64,000 nt of DNA from assembly GCF_016863435.1 (NCBI RefSeq), contig NZ_BOOW01000009.1, positions 124,001-188,000 on the forward strand. Reading direction: 5' to 3'. How positions within the stretch are numbered: position 1 is the stretch's first letter; each line of letters opens with the position of its first letter. This DNA comes from Sinosporangium siamense. Lineage in GTDB: Bacteria > Actinomycetota > Actinomycetes > Streptosporangiales > Streptosporangiaceae. The notes beneath the pieces are model-generated. The model worked only from the letters and a program-made list of their open reading frames with translations. It searched no databases and was not told the DNA's origin. Below, one piece after another: positions 19,186 through 27,514 of this stretch. The position numbers were made by a program, and so were the translations under genes.

Positions 19186-19671
19186 GTGGCGCGCTATGAC
19201 GAGGAGCCGATGTACGGCGGGGCCTCGCGAAACCCGCCTGCACGTGACGCCTATCCCGACTATGGAGAGGCTTCCGTGCCCTATGGCTCCTCCTACGGTG
19301 AACCCCCGCCGGGCCACAGCGAACTCAGCCCCGAGGAGACCAGCTCCCTCGTGCGCATGTACGCCGTCACCGGAGGACGCACCGCCCCGCAGACCGATCT
19401 GGCCATCGAGGCGCTCGTCTCCTCGGCCACCTCGGCGCAGCTCGGGCTGAAGTTCACCAAGGAATACCGGGCGATCAGCGAACTCTGCCGCCAGGTGCGA
19501 TCCGTAGCGGAGATATCCGCACTGCTCAGCATCCCGCTGGGCGTGGCACGGGTGCTGATCGCCGACATGGAGGCCGAGGGGCTGGTGAGGGTCTACCAGC
19601 CGCATTTGGACGCTGGGCAACCGGATCTGAATTTGCTGGAAAGGGTACTCAGTGGACTTCGCAGGCTCTAG
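19186..19671 (+). CDS. cvnC: Conservon 2 DUF742 protein CvnC
   Basis: This 161-aa DUF742 protein has a longer Tyr/Pro/Gly-rich N terminus (PMYGGASRNPPARDAYPDYG) than the other three copies, then the core VRMYAVTGGRTAPQT, LCRQVRSVAEISALLSIPLG, VLIADMEAEGLVRVYQ and LERVLSGLRRL. The GTG at 19186 has a strong site (GACGGGAGG) 6 nt upstream. The last codons overlap cvnD in a second frame. The role within the CvnA-B-C-D complex is known only from family context. Confidence 0.9.
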   Translation: MARYDEEPMYGGASRNPPARDAYPDYGEASVPYGSSYGEPPPGHSELSPEETSSLVRMYAVTGGRTAPQTDLAIEALVSSATSAQLGLKFTKEYRAISELCRQVRSVAEISALLSIPLGVARVLIADMEAEGLVRVYQPHLDAGQPDLNLLERVLSGLRRL

Positions 19672-20227
19672 TCGGGGCGGAGGGCTCACCTCGACGAAGA
19701 TCGTCGTCGCCGGTGGGTTCGGTGTCGGGAAGACGACGTTCGTCGGCGCGGTGTCGGAGATTCTCCCTCTCACCACCGAGGCTTTGATGACCAACGCCAG
19801 TGCGGGCATCGACGACCTCGCCTTCACCCCCGACAAGGCCACCACGACGGTGGCGATGGACTTCGGCCGTGTCTCGCTCGACCAGGATTTGATCCTTTAC
19901 CTCTTCGGGACGCCGGGTCAGCATCGGTTCTGGTTCATGTGGGACGACTTGGTGCGCGGCGCGATCGGGGCGGTCGTGCTGGCCGACACCCGCCGGTTGT
20001 CCGACAGTTTCCCGGCCATCGACTACTTCGAGGAGGCGGGGCTCCCGTTCATCGTCGGGGTCAACGGCTGGGAGGGGCAGTTTCTGCACCGGGAGGAGGA
20101 GGTGCGCGACGCCCTGACCCTCGCCCCTCACATCCCCATCGTGCGCACCGACGCCAGAGCCAGAGAATCGGTCAAGACCACCCTCATCACGCTGGTGGAG
20201 CACGCCTTGACGATCCGTTCGTACTGA
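19652..20227 (+). CDS. cvnD: Conservon 2 Ras-like GTPase CvnD
   Basis: This 191-aa GTPase has P-loop GGFGVGKTT, the LFGTPGQHRFWFMWDD G3 region and the VNGWEGQ degenerate G4. The GTG start lies within cvnC. The stretch 19839-20073 is almost identical in DNA to cvnD3 (38597-38831), including synonymous sites, while flanking parts of the two genes have diverged, which suggests gene conversion. A strong terminator follows 50 nt after the stop. Confidence 0.92.
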   Translation: MDFAGSSRGGGLTSTKIVVAGGFGVGKTTFVGAVSEILPLTTEALMTNASAGIDDLAFTPDKATTTVAMDFGRVSLDQDLILYLFGTPGQHRFWFMWDDLVRGAIGAVVLADTRRLSDSFPAIDYFEEAGLPFIVGVNGWEGQFLHREEEVRDALTLAPHIPIVRTDARARESVKTTLITLVEHALTIRSY

Positions 20228-20277
20228 CCTCGCCGCTCGAGGGACGGCTTTTCGAGGACTCGACTTTCCCGCGACAT

Positions 20278-20317
20278 CGACCGAACGCCGGCGCTCAGGC
20301 ACGCCGGCGTTCGGTCG
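20278..20317. terminator. Bidirectional terminator between conservon 2 and tetR
   Basis: A perfect 16-bp stem (CGACCGAACGCCGGCG at 20278-20293, complement at 20302-20317) with an 8-nt loop is followed by TTT. It sits between converging genes and can serve both. Confidence 0.85.
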
Positions 20318-20324
20318 TTTCGCC

Positions 20325-20885
20325 TTATGCCCGCACGGCCTTGGTGAACGCCCGCAGGCAGACCGCCAGGGCGTCGTGCTTGCGCGCGCCGTTGACCCTG
20401 GTGTGAGTCCACGCCGCGAAGAGGCAGGACCAGAGGAACTGTTCGATCCACTCGGCTGGCAGCGAGCGGTCGAGGACACCTTCGGCGTGGCCGCGCTCGA
20501 TCAGCGGAAGCAGCTGACGAGTGCCGGAGCCGTCGTCGGCCGCCTCCTTTTCGGAGCCGCCCTGGTAGGCGAGCATGAGGATGTCGCCCAGCTCGAAATA
20601 TTCCTCCAGCACGCGGGTCAGCGCCCGCACCACGTCTCCCTCGTCGACCCGCGCCCGCTCCGTGGCCTCCTCGACCCGCTCGTAGGCGTAGACGGAGAGG
20701 GCCTCCAGTAGGTCGGTGCGCTCGGCGAAGTAACGCTGGAGGGTGCTGCGGGACACCCCGGCGGCGCGTGCGACCTCGCCGAGTGAGGCGGAGGGGTTGT
20801 CGGTGAGCACGGTGACGGCCGCGTCGAGGATGGCCTGCCGTGTCCGCGCACGTGTGCGGGTCTCTCCAGCATCGGTTCGCACCAC
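20325..20885 (-). CDS. TetR-family transcriptional regulator
   Basis: This 186-aa repressor has a TetR N-terminal helix-turn-helix (ARTRQAILDAAVTVLTDNP, EVARAAGVSRSTLQRYF) and a divergent ligand-binding half with EEYFELGDILMLAYQGG. The GTG at 20885 is used; a second GTG follows directly. It is divergent from an ABC exporter gene with only a 60-80-nt gap, the usual layout for a drug-responsive TetR and its target pump. The gap and exporter start contain AGTGA direct repeats (around 20950-20970) that could be an operator. The ligand is unknown. Confidence 0.88.
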   Translation of the reverse strand: MVRTDAGETRTRARTRQAILDAAVTVLTDNPSASLGEVARAAGVSRSTLQRYFAERTDLLEALSVYAYERVEEATERARVDEGDVVRALTRVLEEYFELGDILMLAYQGGSEKEAADDGSGTRQLLPLIERGHAEGVLDRSLPAEWIEQFLWSCLFAAWTHTRVNGARKHDALAVCLRAFTKAVRA

Positions 20886-20948
20886 ATCATGCTAACAGCG
20901 TCGGGCGCGACTTGCCGAAAACAGGTCAACGATGCTCTACTTTTTGTC

Positions 20949-22796
20949 ATGAGTGACTCGTTAGTGAGTTCGCATGAATCAATTCGATTGGACAGGGTGC
21001 GACTTCTCTGGAGTCTCGCCCGCCCCCACTGGAGGACCCTCGCCCTCGGACTGCTCCTCGCGCTGCTCGGATCGGCCCTGGAACTCGCCGCGCCGATGGC
21101 CACCAAACTGGTCCTCGACTCCCTCAACGGCTCACTGCAACTCGCCTGGCCGGTCACGATCCTGCTCGGCCTGCTCGTGCTCGGCGCCCTGATCGCCGTC
21201 TGGCAGGGGTTCCTCCTCGGCGGCCTCGCCGAGCGCGTCATCCTCGGTGCCCGCGAGTCGCTCGTGCGCCGCTACCTCCGGATCGAGCTGCTCCCGCTGA
21301 CCCAGAGGCCCGCGGGGGAGCTGATCACCCGGGTCACCTCCGACACCGTGCTGCTGCGCGAGGCGGTCACCTCCAGCGTCATCGGGCTTGTCAACGGGAC
21401 GGTCCTGCTGATCGGGATCCTGGTGCTGATGGGGACGCTCGACCTGGTGCTCCTCGGCATCTGCACCGGCGCCGTCGTCGTGGTGGGCGCCGCCTTCATG
21501 ACGCTGATGCCCGCCATCGCGAAGGCGTACGAGAAGGCGCAGGAGTCCCTCGGCCACATGGGCGGCCTGCTCGAAGGCGCGCTGCGGGCGCTGCGCACGG
21601 TCAAGGCGAGCCGGGCCGAGGAGCCGATCGGCGACCGGATCCTGGCCGGCGCCCGCACGGCGGCCGCGCACGGGGTGCGGGCGGTGCGCCGGGAGACGGT
21701 CGCCTGGGTCGTCGTCTACTCGGGCATTCAACTCGCGGTCATCGCGGTCCTCGCCGTCGGCGCGTGGCGGGTGTCGGCCGGGCTGCTGGAGGTGTCCAGC
21801 CTGATCGCGTTCCTGCTCTACGCCTTCGCCCTCATGGGGCCCATCGAGGAACTCTCCCGGCAGGCCTCCGCTCTCCAATCGGGGGTGGCCGCCGCCGCAC
21901 GCATTCGCGAGGTCGAGGCGCTTCCGCTGGAGGCCGGGCACGGCGGAGACGTACCGGGCGCCGGTGTGCGGGCCCCTGCCGTACGGCACCGCCCCGGTGT
22001 GCGGGCCCGGGTGGTTCTTCCGCAGGATCCGGAGCGGCCCGTCGCCGAGTTGCGCGCGGTGACCGCGCGTTATGCGCCCGATGCCGAGCCCGCGGTCCGG
22101 GGGGTCGACCTCGCCGTGCCCCGGCGTGGTCACATGGCGCTCGTCGGGCCCTCAGGTGCGGGCAAGACAACGGTGTTCTCGCTGCTGCTGCGCTTCCTGC
22201 ATCCGGAGAGCGGACAACTGCTTGTGGACGGTGTTCCCTACGACGAGCTCGCCCCGCCGGACATCCGCGCTCACTTCGCCTATGTGGAGCAGGACGCCCC
22301 CGTCATCCCCGGCAGCATCCGCGACAACCTTCTCATCTCCCACCCGGAGGCGACCGCCGAGGACATGTGGCGCGTCCTCGGCGATGTACGGCTGGCGCGG
22401 CACATCGAGGAATTGAGCGAAGGGCTGGACACGCCGCTGACCTCGACCTCGCTCTCGGGCGGGCAGCGCCAGCGCATCGCCCTGGCCCGGGCGCTCCTGC
22501 ACGCCCCCGGCATATTGCTCCTCGACGAGGCGACGGCGCAGGTCGACGCGGTCACCGAGGCGGCGATCGGGGAATGTGTGCGCCGCCACGCCGAACGGTC
22601 AGCCGTCGTCACCATCGCGCATCGGTTGTCCACGGTCGTCCACGCCGACCGGATCGTGGTGATGGACGCCGGACGGGTGCGTGCCGCGGGGACACACGGG
22701 GAGCTGCTCCGTGCGGACGCGCTATACCGGGAGCTCGTCACGGCCCTGCACATCGCGGACGCCCCCGCGGAGCCGGTCGAGGCGCGGGCCGACTGA
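20949..22796 (+). CDS. ABC exporter, fused membrane and ATPase domains
   Basis: This 615-aa half-transporter has six predicted membrane segments in the N-terminal half (from LALGLLLALLGSALELAAPM) and a C-terminal ATPase with Walker A GPSGAGKTT, Q-loop region, LSGGQRQR signature, Walker B ILLLDEAT and H-loop IAHR. It is expected to work as a dimer exporting a lipid, peptide or drug. The ATG at 20949 (MSDSLVSSHES) is chosen over the ATG at 20889, which overlaps the promoter gap with tetR. A poorly conserved His/Arg/Pro-rich linker lies between the domains (about residues 330-360). Divergent tetR suggests substrate-induced expression. Confidence 0.87.
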   Translation: MSDSLVSSHESIRLDRVRLLWSLARPHWRTLALGLLLALLGSALELAAPMATKLVLDSLNGSLQLAWPVTILLGLLVLGALIAVWQGFLLGGLAERVILGARESLVRRYLRIELLPLTQRPAGELITRVTSDTVLLREAVTSSVIGLVNGTVLLIGILVLMGTLDLVLLGICTGAVVVVGAAFMTLMPAIAKAYEKAQESLGHMGGLLEGALRALRTVKASRAEEPIGDRILAGARTAAAHGVRAVRRETVAWVVVYSGIQLAVIAVLAVGAWRVSAGLLEVSSLIAFLLYAFALMGPIEELSRQASALQSGVAAAARIREVEALPLEAGHGGDVPGAGVRAPAVRHRPGVRARVVLPQDPERPVAELRAVTARYAPDAEPAVRGVDLAVPRRGHMALVGPSGAGKTTVFSLLLRFLHPESGQLLVDGVPYDELAPPDIRAHFAYVEQDAPVIPGSIRDNLLISHPEATAEDMWRVLGDVRLARHIEELSEGLDTPLTSTSLSGGQRQRIALARALLHAPGILLLDEATAQVDAVTEAAIGECVRRHAERSAVVTIAHRLSTVVHADRIVVMDAGRVRAAGTHGELLRADALYRELVTALHIADAPAEPVEARAD

Positions 22797-22845
22797 GGGC
22801 ACCCGGCTTATCGCGATCTGGTCCGCCGGGCCGAATGCCGCGGAA

Positions 22846-22889
22846 GCTCGTCGGGAGTTCGTCGGGAGTTCGTCGGGAGTTCGGCGGGA
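22846..22889. repeat. Four tandem 11-bp repeats
   Basis: Four head-to-tail copies of GTTCGTCGGGA (first copy GCTCGTCGGGA, last GTTCGGCGGGA) lie between the exporter stop and the end of the convergent DUF1707 gene. This looks like slippage expansion in a spacer. Confidence 0.8.
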
Positions 22890-22893
22890 GTCG

Positions 22894-23751
22894 TCAGGAG
22901 AAGGAGGCGGAGCAGTGGCCCGCGCCCGGCTCCTCCGGGGTGGCGGTGGCCACGATCTGCCCGTCGATCAGGATGGTGCAGGTGAGCGTGGGGGGCTTAC
23001 GTCCGCTCCGCTTGCTGGGCAGGGCGTCGGCCGACAGGGTCACCGTACGTCCGGGGACGAGGTGGAAGTTCGCCATGCCCCGGTAGGGCAGTTCCGTTGT
23101 GCCGTCCATGTTGGGGGGCCGCTCCTCGACGACGGTTCCCATCCTGTGCACGGTGGAGCGGATGCGGCCACGAAGCTTGCTGTCGCTGTCGCTGGTTACC
23201 ACGAGTTCGACCACGCTCCGGGGGCCGCCGAAGATGTCCCCGTCGTGGTGCTCGTGGCGGTCCATGGCGCCGAGGAAGGTGCCATAGGCCAGCACTCCGG
23301 CCGCCGTCAGGCCGCTGACCACGGCGATCTGCCCGCCTGAGCCGAACTTGCCGGCCTTCTTGCCCCGTGTCACAAGTGCCATGACGGCGAAGACGATGCC
23401 CGGGATGAACGTGACGCCCTCGGTGAGGAAACCGAGCCCGGTGCAGACCAGGGCGGCGGGCAGGTAGAAGCCGCCGGAGGAACGTGTCTTGCGCTGTGCG
23501 GGGGCGGGCGCCGGGGCGGGCGCGGGCCGCGCCTCGGGGTAGTGCTCGACCGCCGGCCGGTGCAGCGGCATGCCGGGGATCGGGGGCAGGTCGTGGAAGA
23601 GGGCGTAGAGGTCGCCCCACGTCACCGCCGTCTGCGCGGCCGTGATCCGGTGGCTCAGCGTCTCGTCGTCCAGTCGCCCCACGGCGTAGTGCTCTCGTAA
23701 GAGGGCACAGGCGCGATCGCGTTCTCCGTTTGATACGCGAATGTGGTGCAC
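22894..23751 (-). CDS. DUF1707 membrane protein with MmpS-like C-terminal domain
   Basis: This 285-aa protein starts with the DUF1707 pattern (VSNGERDRACALLREHYAVG, then LDDETLSHRITAAQTA). An Ala/Pro linker, two hydrophobic segments (FYLPAALVCTGLGFLTEGV and about residues 140-165) and an outward C-terminal domain follow. The last part (VVELVVTSDSD, ANFHLVPGRTVTLSADA, LTCTILIDGQIVATATPEE) resembles the beta-sandwich of MmpS accessory proteins, including the late Cys pair. That resemblance is my reading and not a database result. The GTG start has GGGGGAGG upstream. It is a single gene, convergent with the exporter. Function is unknown. Confidence 0.75.
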   Translation of the reverse strand: MHHIRVSNGERDRACALLREHYAVGRLDDETLSHRITAAQTAVTWGDLYALFHDLPPIPGMPLHRPAVEHYPEARPAPAPAPAPAQRKTRSSGGFYLPAALVCTGLGFLTEGVTFIPGIVFAVMALVTRGKKAGKFGSGGQIAVVSGLTAAGVLAYGTFLGAMDRHEHHDGDIFGGPRSVVELVVTSDSDSKLRGRIRSTVHRMGTVVEERPPNMDGTTELPYRGMANFHLVPGRTVTLSADALPSKRSGRKPPTLTCTILIDGQIVATATPEEPGAGHCSASFS

Positions 23752-24036
23752 GTGACCTCCCCCAGGCTGATCAACTGGAAGTAGGCTACCCCAGCATGGG
23801 CGATTTGATGAGTCCTTCGTGTTTTGTTGGATTGGCCGATCTGTGAGGTGTGAAGTGGCATCCGCTATGCGGAACTACTTGTGTATTGCTTTGTACATGC
23901 GGTCAAGATAATCGGTCTCATCGGGTAAGAGCGCTGATGACCTGGGCAAATGCCGGTCTGCGGCGTGCGGCTGCCCCGGAACAGGGGACGACGTTCCCGA
24001 ATCCAGGATTTGAAATCCGAAGGGGCCGAGGAAACC
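23752..24036. other. Promoter side of the DUF1707 gene
   Basis: This gap has no supportable gene. The part next to 23751 carries the ribosome site of the minus-strand gene. At 23832-23843 the 12-mer TTGGCCGATCTG, followed by GGTGTG, repeats part of the element found upstream of conservon 3. The remainder is moderately AT-rich and unannotated. Confidence 0.45.
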
Positions 24037-24074
24037 CGCGGCCCCCGGCGAAGTGAAATTCCCCGAGGGCCGCG
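24037..24074 (-). terminator. Weak hairpin after the SIS-domain gene
   Basis: An 8-bp inverted repeat (CGCGGCCC at 24037-24044, GGGCCGCG at 24067-24074) with a 22-nt loop lies 17 nt beyond the minus-strand stop. It is possibly the terminator of the kinase-SIS operon. Confidence 0.45.
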
Positions 24075-24090
24075 AATAGAAGTGCCGGCG

Positions 24091-25050
24091 CTAGGAAGAA
24101 GGCCCCCACCAGTGCGCGGCCACCAGTTCGGCGACCAGCACCTCGGTGAGCAACGCGACCTCGGGATCGTCGTCGCCCGCGTAACGGAGGCAACGCGTGG
24201 CCCCGTCCACATCGCCCCCCACGGCGAGGACGGTGGACTTCCGCTGCCGCACCCAGTCCATCGCCTGTCCGTCGTAGCGCGACCCGGGATACAGGATCGC
24301 CCGATAATCCAGGGTCTTGGTGAGATAGACATCGACGTGCGCCCAGTCACCGGTCTCGCAGGCGTCCGCCTGCCGCCGCGGCCCCTCGCGGAACATCAGC
24401 GCCGACTGCTCGGCGGACGACAGCCGCTCGGCGGGCGCGATGGCGTAGACCCCGTGCGGTCCCTCGAGCAGCGCGCACACCTCCTCCAGCCACTCGCCGC
24501 GCCGGTCGAGCAGATCGGCCGAGGCCTCCGCCACACGCGTGAGCAGCGCCCCGAGGTCGAACGGCCGGCCTGTGAGACGCGCGGCCAGGCCCAGCAGCAG
24601 CGCGAGCGTGTGCTGGAAGGTGCGGCAGGCCACGCCGCCCGCCTCCAGCCCGGCCGCCATCGGCACCACCACATCGGCGCACTCGGCGACCTTCGACCCC
24701 GGGGTGTTGGTCAGGGCGACGACGAACGCCTGGCCCGCATAGCGTTCGAGCGCGTCCAGGGTCTCCACGCTCCCGCCGGTGGCCGAGATCGGCACGACGA
24801 GTGTGCCGGGGGCCGCAGGGTAGGACAACGAGGCCGAGCCGTACTCCGCAACGGCGTCGATCCCGGCGGCGCGCAGCCGCAGCGCGGCGACGCCGGCGGC
24901 ATACCGCGAGCTGCCCATGCCGAGGAACACGACGCGCCGCACCTCCGAGGGCAGCGCGGCGAACGGGTCGCCCGCGCGCAGCGCGTCGGCGAGGTCGGCC
25001 AGCGCGGTGGGCTTGGCCTCGAGGTCGGCGAGGTAGAGGGCGGGGTTCAC
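24091..25050 (-). CDS. SIS-domain sugar isomerase-like protein (GlmS isomerase-like)
   Basis: This 319-aa protein has two SIS lobes resembling the isomerase half of glucosamine-6-phosphate synthase without the glutaminase domain. Visible are FLGMGSSRYAAGVAALRLR, PISATGGSVETLDALER and FREGPRRQADACETGDWA. It probably binds or converts an amino-sugar phosphate. The GTG start overlaps the stop of the upstream kinase gene (GTGA), so the two are co-translated. The pairing of a glucosamine kinase with a SIS protein suggests uptake of glucosamine into the GlcN-6-P / Fru-6-P pool, either as isomerase or deaminase-like partner. Activity has not been shown here. Confidence 0.82.
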   Translation of the reverse strand: MNPALYLADLEAKPTALADLADALRAGDPFAALPSEVRRVVFLGMGSSRYAAGVAALRLRAAGIDAVAEYGSASLSYPAAPGTLVVPISATGGSVETLDALERYAGQAFVVALTNTPGSKVAECADVVVPMAAGLEAGGVACRTFQHTLALLLGLAARLTGRPFDLGALLTRVAEASADLLDRRGEWLEEVCALLEGPHGVYAIAPAERLSSAEQSALMFREGPRRQADACETGDWAHVDVYLTKTLDYRAILYPGSRYDGQAMDWVRQRKSTVLAVGGDVDGATRCLRYAGDDDPEVALLTEVLVAELVAAHWWGPSS

Positions 25051-26225
25051 GGGGAGGACTCCTTCGGATACCAGGTGCGCAGCACACCCATCGGGGCATA
25101 GCGCCAGCGCGGCAGATGGCGTGCGGCGTAAATCAGTTCCCTGCACTCCTGCTCGATCGCGAACGGGCGCAGCAGGGAACGGTCGAACAAGTAGGAGTGG
25201 CAGCGCCCGGCCAGCCGGGAGGTGTAGGCGGCCAGCAGCCCGTCCCGCGCCGCCGCGGCCCAGCGGGCGGCGTCGTCGCGGGGGGTGCCCTTGCGCCTGA
25301 TCGCCACCTGGGCGACGTGTTCGAGGCTGGTGCCGAGCTGGGCGAGGTCGCGGGCGGCGGGCTGGAAGTGGTCGCCCGCCGCGACGGTCGGGTTGCCGTC
25401 GAAGTCGATCACCGCGTAGCCGTTGCGCCACCGCAGGATCTGCCCGGCGTGCAGGTCTCCGTGGATGCGGATCAGCGGCGGGCAGGTCGCGCCCGCGAGC
25501 GGCGCGAGCCCGGCGCGCAGGGCCTCGGCGCGGGCGGCGAGCCAGGCGCCGTCGTCCCCGCCGGTCAGCGCGAGCGCCTCGGCGAGTGCTCCTTCGGCCC
25601 GGGTGTGTACGGCACGGGCCCACTCGTCCACACGCTCGCCGTCGGGCCCGTGGCGTACCGGCACCGGGAGTGACGACGACGGCGTGGCGAGGGCGACGTG
25701 CAGGTCGGCGGTGAGGACGCCGAGTTCGGCGGCGAAGCCGGACCGCCCGGCCGCCGCCTCGTCCACGCACCACTCCCATCCGTCGCGGGCGTCCGGCAGG
25801 TAGCCGGTGACGAGTGCGACCAGCGTGCCGCCGGCTCCGCCGTACCCGGGTGCGGCGGGATGGGCCGGCGCTCTGCGTATGAGGGCGGCGTACGGCGGGG
25901 CGGTGGCGGTGAAGCCGACCTCGGCGAGGTGGGCGAGCATCGCCGGGCCGGGCTGGGGGAGCGGGAGGGGAGGGGTGAGCCACTTGACGACGACAACCTC
26001 GCCGACGACCACCGAGTGGTTGGTCTGGTCGACGCTGAAACCCCGTTCGACGTGTGGGAACGTTCCTGCGGGGAGCGGCTGGAAGTGCCGGAACTCGAAC
26101 GGGCCGGGACCGGAATCCCCGGTGGCGAGCGAGGTGAGCAGCTCAGCCGAGAGGCCGTCGCCGGCTTTCGGCGCCCGTTCGCCCAGGGAGATCAGGCGTG
26201 TCCAAACTGAACTCGAATTCAACAC
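25047..26225 (-). CDS. Probable glucosamine kinase (aminoglycoside-phosphotransferase fold)
   Basis: This kinase of up to 392 aa has an APH/maltokinase-like fold. The N-terminal lobe has TNHSVVVGEVVVVKWL; the catalytic loop is IRIHGDLHAGQILRWRNGY; the metal site is VIDFDGNP. The arrangement HGDLHAGQILR next to a SIS-domain gene matches the actinobacterial glucosamine kinases described from Streptacidiphilus jiangxiensis, which phosphorylate glucosamine with ATP. That comparison is from memory. The GTG at 26225 has a poor ribosome site, so the real start may be further in. It overlaps the SIS gene by GTGA. It is divergent from the polyamine operon. A maltokinase-type activity is the main alternative. 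Confidence 0.78.
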   Translation of the reverse strand: MLNSSSVWTRLISLGERAPKAGDGLSAELLTSLATGDSGPGPFEFRHFQPLPAGTFPHVERGFSVDQTNHSVVVGEVVVVKWLTPPLPLPQPGPAMLAHLAEVGFTATAPPYAALIRRAPAHPAAPGYGGAGGTLVALVTGYLPDARDGWEWCVDEAAAGRSGFAAELGVLTADLHVALATPSSSLPVPVRHGPDGERVDEWARAVHTRAEGALAEALALTGGDDGAWLAARAEALRAGLAPLAGATCPPLIRIHGDLHAGQILRWRNGYAVIDFDGNPTVAAGDHFQPAARDLAQLGTSLEHVAQVAIRRKGTPRDDAARWAAAARDGLLAAYTSRLAGRCHSYLFDRSLLRPFAIEQECRELIYAARHLPRWRYAPMGVLRTWYPKESSP

Positions 26226-26267
26226 TCAACCCATACATCCAGCTAACAATGTCATGAAAAGTCTTGC

Positions 26268-26282
26268 CGATGTTGATATCGA
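26268..26282. promoter_or_regulatory. Candidate operator upstream of the polyamine operon
   Basis: CGATGTTGATATCGA at this place matches 13 of 15 bases of CGATGTTGAAAACGA at 30934-30948, just upstream of the tetR gene that closes the polyamine operon. A shared site at both promoters suggests the TetR protein binds here. This is inference from pattern only. Confidence 0.45.
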
Positions 26283-26380
26283 CTGCAACACTCCATCTTT
26301 GGTCTGCCGTGCCCTGTCTCGCTCTCATCGGCCCGAGCGACCGTTTCGTACGATTCCTGAATCTAGAAGGAGTAGCGGTC

Positions 26381-27505
26381 GTGTCCCGAATCCGGTACAC
26401 CCGTCGTCTTCCGGCAGCCGTCGCGGCTGCCGGTGCCCTACTCGCCGTGGCCGCCTGCGGCGGCCAGTCGGGAGACACAAGCACCGCAGCCGCTCCCAAC
26501 GCTCCAGCTCGTCTCGACCCCAACGCGAACCTCGCGAAACAGAAGCTGACGATCTCGATCTGGGACGGTTACAGCCCGGAGGACCTGCCCAAGCGGGTGA
26601 AGGACAAGTTCGGCACTTCGATGGAGGTCGCCAAGCACGCGACCAACGAAGAGGTCATGGGCAAGCTCACCGCCGGCGCCGACAGCGGCATCGACGTGGC
26701 CTTCGTATCCGGGCAATACGCGCAGGCCCTCAACGAGGCCGGGCTGCTTGAACCGCTCCACCCCGAGCTGATCCCGAACCTCGCGAACCTCTACCCCGAG
26801 GCCACGCAGCTCTCCTACGACAAGGGCAACAAGTTCTCCGTGCCCTACACCTGGGGCACCACCGGGATCTGCTACCGCACGGACCTGGTGGAGACCGCGC
26901 CCACGAGCTGGAAGGACCTGCTGGAGCCGGCCGACGACGTCAAGGGCAAGATCACCTTGATGACCACCGAGCGCTGGCTGGCCCTGCCCGCCATCAAAGC
27001 GCTCAACTATTCGGTGAACACCACCGACGACGCGCAGCTGCAGAAGGTGCGCGACCTGCTCACCTCGGCCAAGGAGCACCTGCTCGCCTTCGACGACACC
27101 ACCTTCGGCGACCGCCTGAAGAAGGGCGAGGCCGTGATGGTGGAGGCGTGGGACGGATGGTGCCCCACCTCGGAGAAGAACATCAAGTTCGTCGTGCCCA
27201 AGGAGGGCAGCGATCTCTGGGTCGACACGATGGTGGTGCTGAAGTCCTCCAAGAACAAGGAGGCCGCGCACGCGCTCATCAACTACATCCTGGACCCGGA
27301 GATCCACAGCTGGGCGGCGGAGAACATCCTCTACAAGGTGCCCAACAAGGCCGCCATGGAGAAGGTGAAGCCCGAGCTGAAGGCGAAGGACTCCCCGCTC
27401 GCGATGACCCCGGCCCAGCTCCTGCAGGGTGAGCCGATCATCGACCTCGGCAAGGACTCGCAGAAGTACACCCGCCTGTCGACCGAGGTCGCGGCGAAGA
27501 ACTAG
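26381..27505 (+). CDS. potD: Spermidine/putrescine-type ABC binding lipoprotein
   Basis: This 374-aa periplasmic-type binding lipoprotein of the PotD family delivers polyamines to the PotBC channel. The GTG at 26381 follows AGAAGGAGTAGC; the lipobox LAVAAC places the lipid Cys at residue 26. The mature domain shows LTISIWDGYSPEDLPKRV, GIDVAFVSGQYAQAL, VPYTWGTTGICYRTD and VMVEAWDGWCP. The WDGYSP and WGTTGICYR segments are typical of polyamine binders; true substrate breadth is uncertain. An upstream in-frame ATG at 26264 would destroy the signal peptide. It is the first gene of potDBCA. Confidence 0.9.
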   Translation: MSRIRYTRRLPAAVAAAGALLAVAACGGQSGDTSTAAAPNAPARLDPNANLAKQKLTISIWDGYSPEDLPKRVKDKFGTSMEVAKHATNEEVMGKLTAGADSGIDVAFVSGQYAQALNEAGLLEPLHPELIPNLANLYPEATQLSYDKGNKFSVPYTWGTTGICYRTDLVETAPTSWKDLLEPADDVKGKITLMTTERWLALPAIKALNYSVNTTDDAQLQKVRDLLTSAKEHLLAFDDTTFGDRLKKGEAVMVEAWDGWCPTSEKNIKFVVPKEGSDLWVDTMVVLKSSKNKEAAHALINYILDPEIHSWAAENILYKVPNKAAMEKVKPELKAKDSPLAMTPAQLLQGEPIIDLGKDSQKYTRLSTEVAAKN

Positions 27506-27514
27506 GCCCTACCG

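Noticed and set aside
22846-22889. Four short tandem repeats as a CRISPR array
   Set aside because: Units are 11 bp with no spacers between them and no cas genes in the window.
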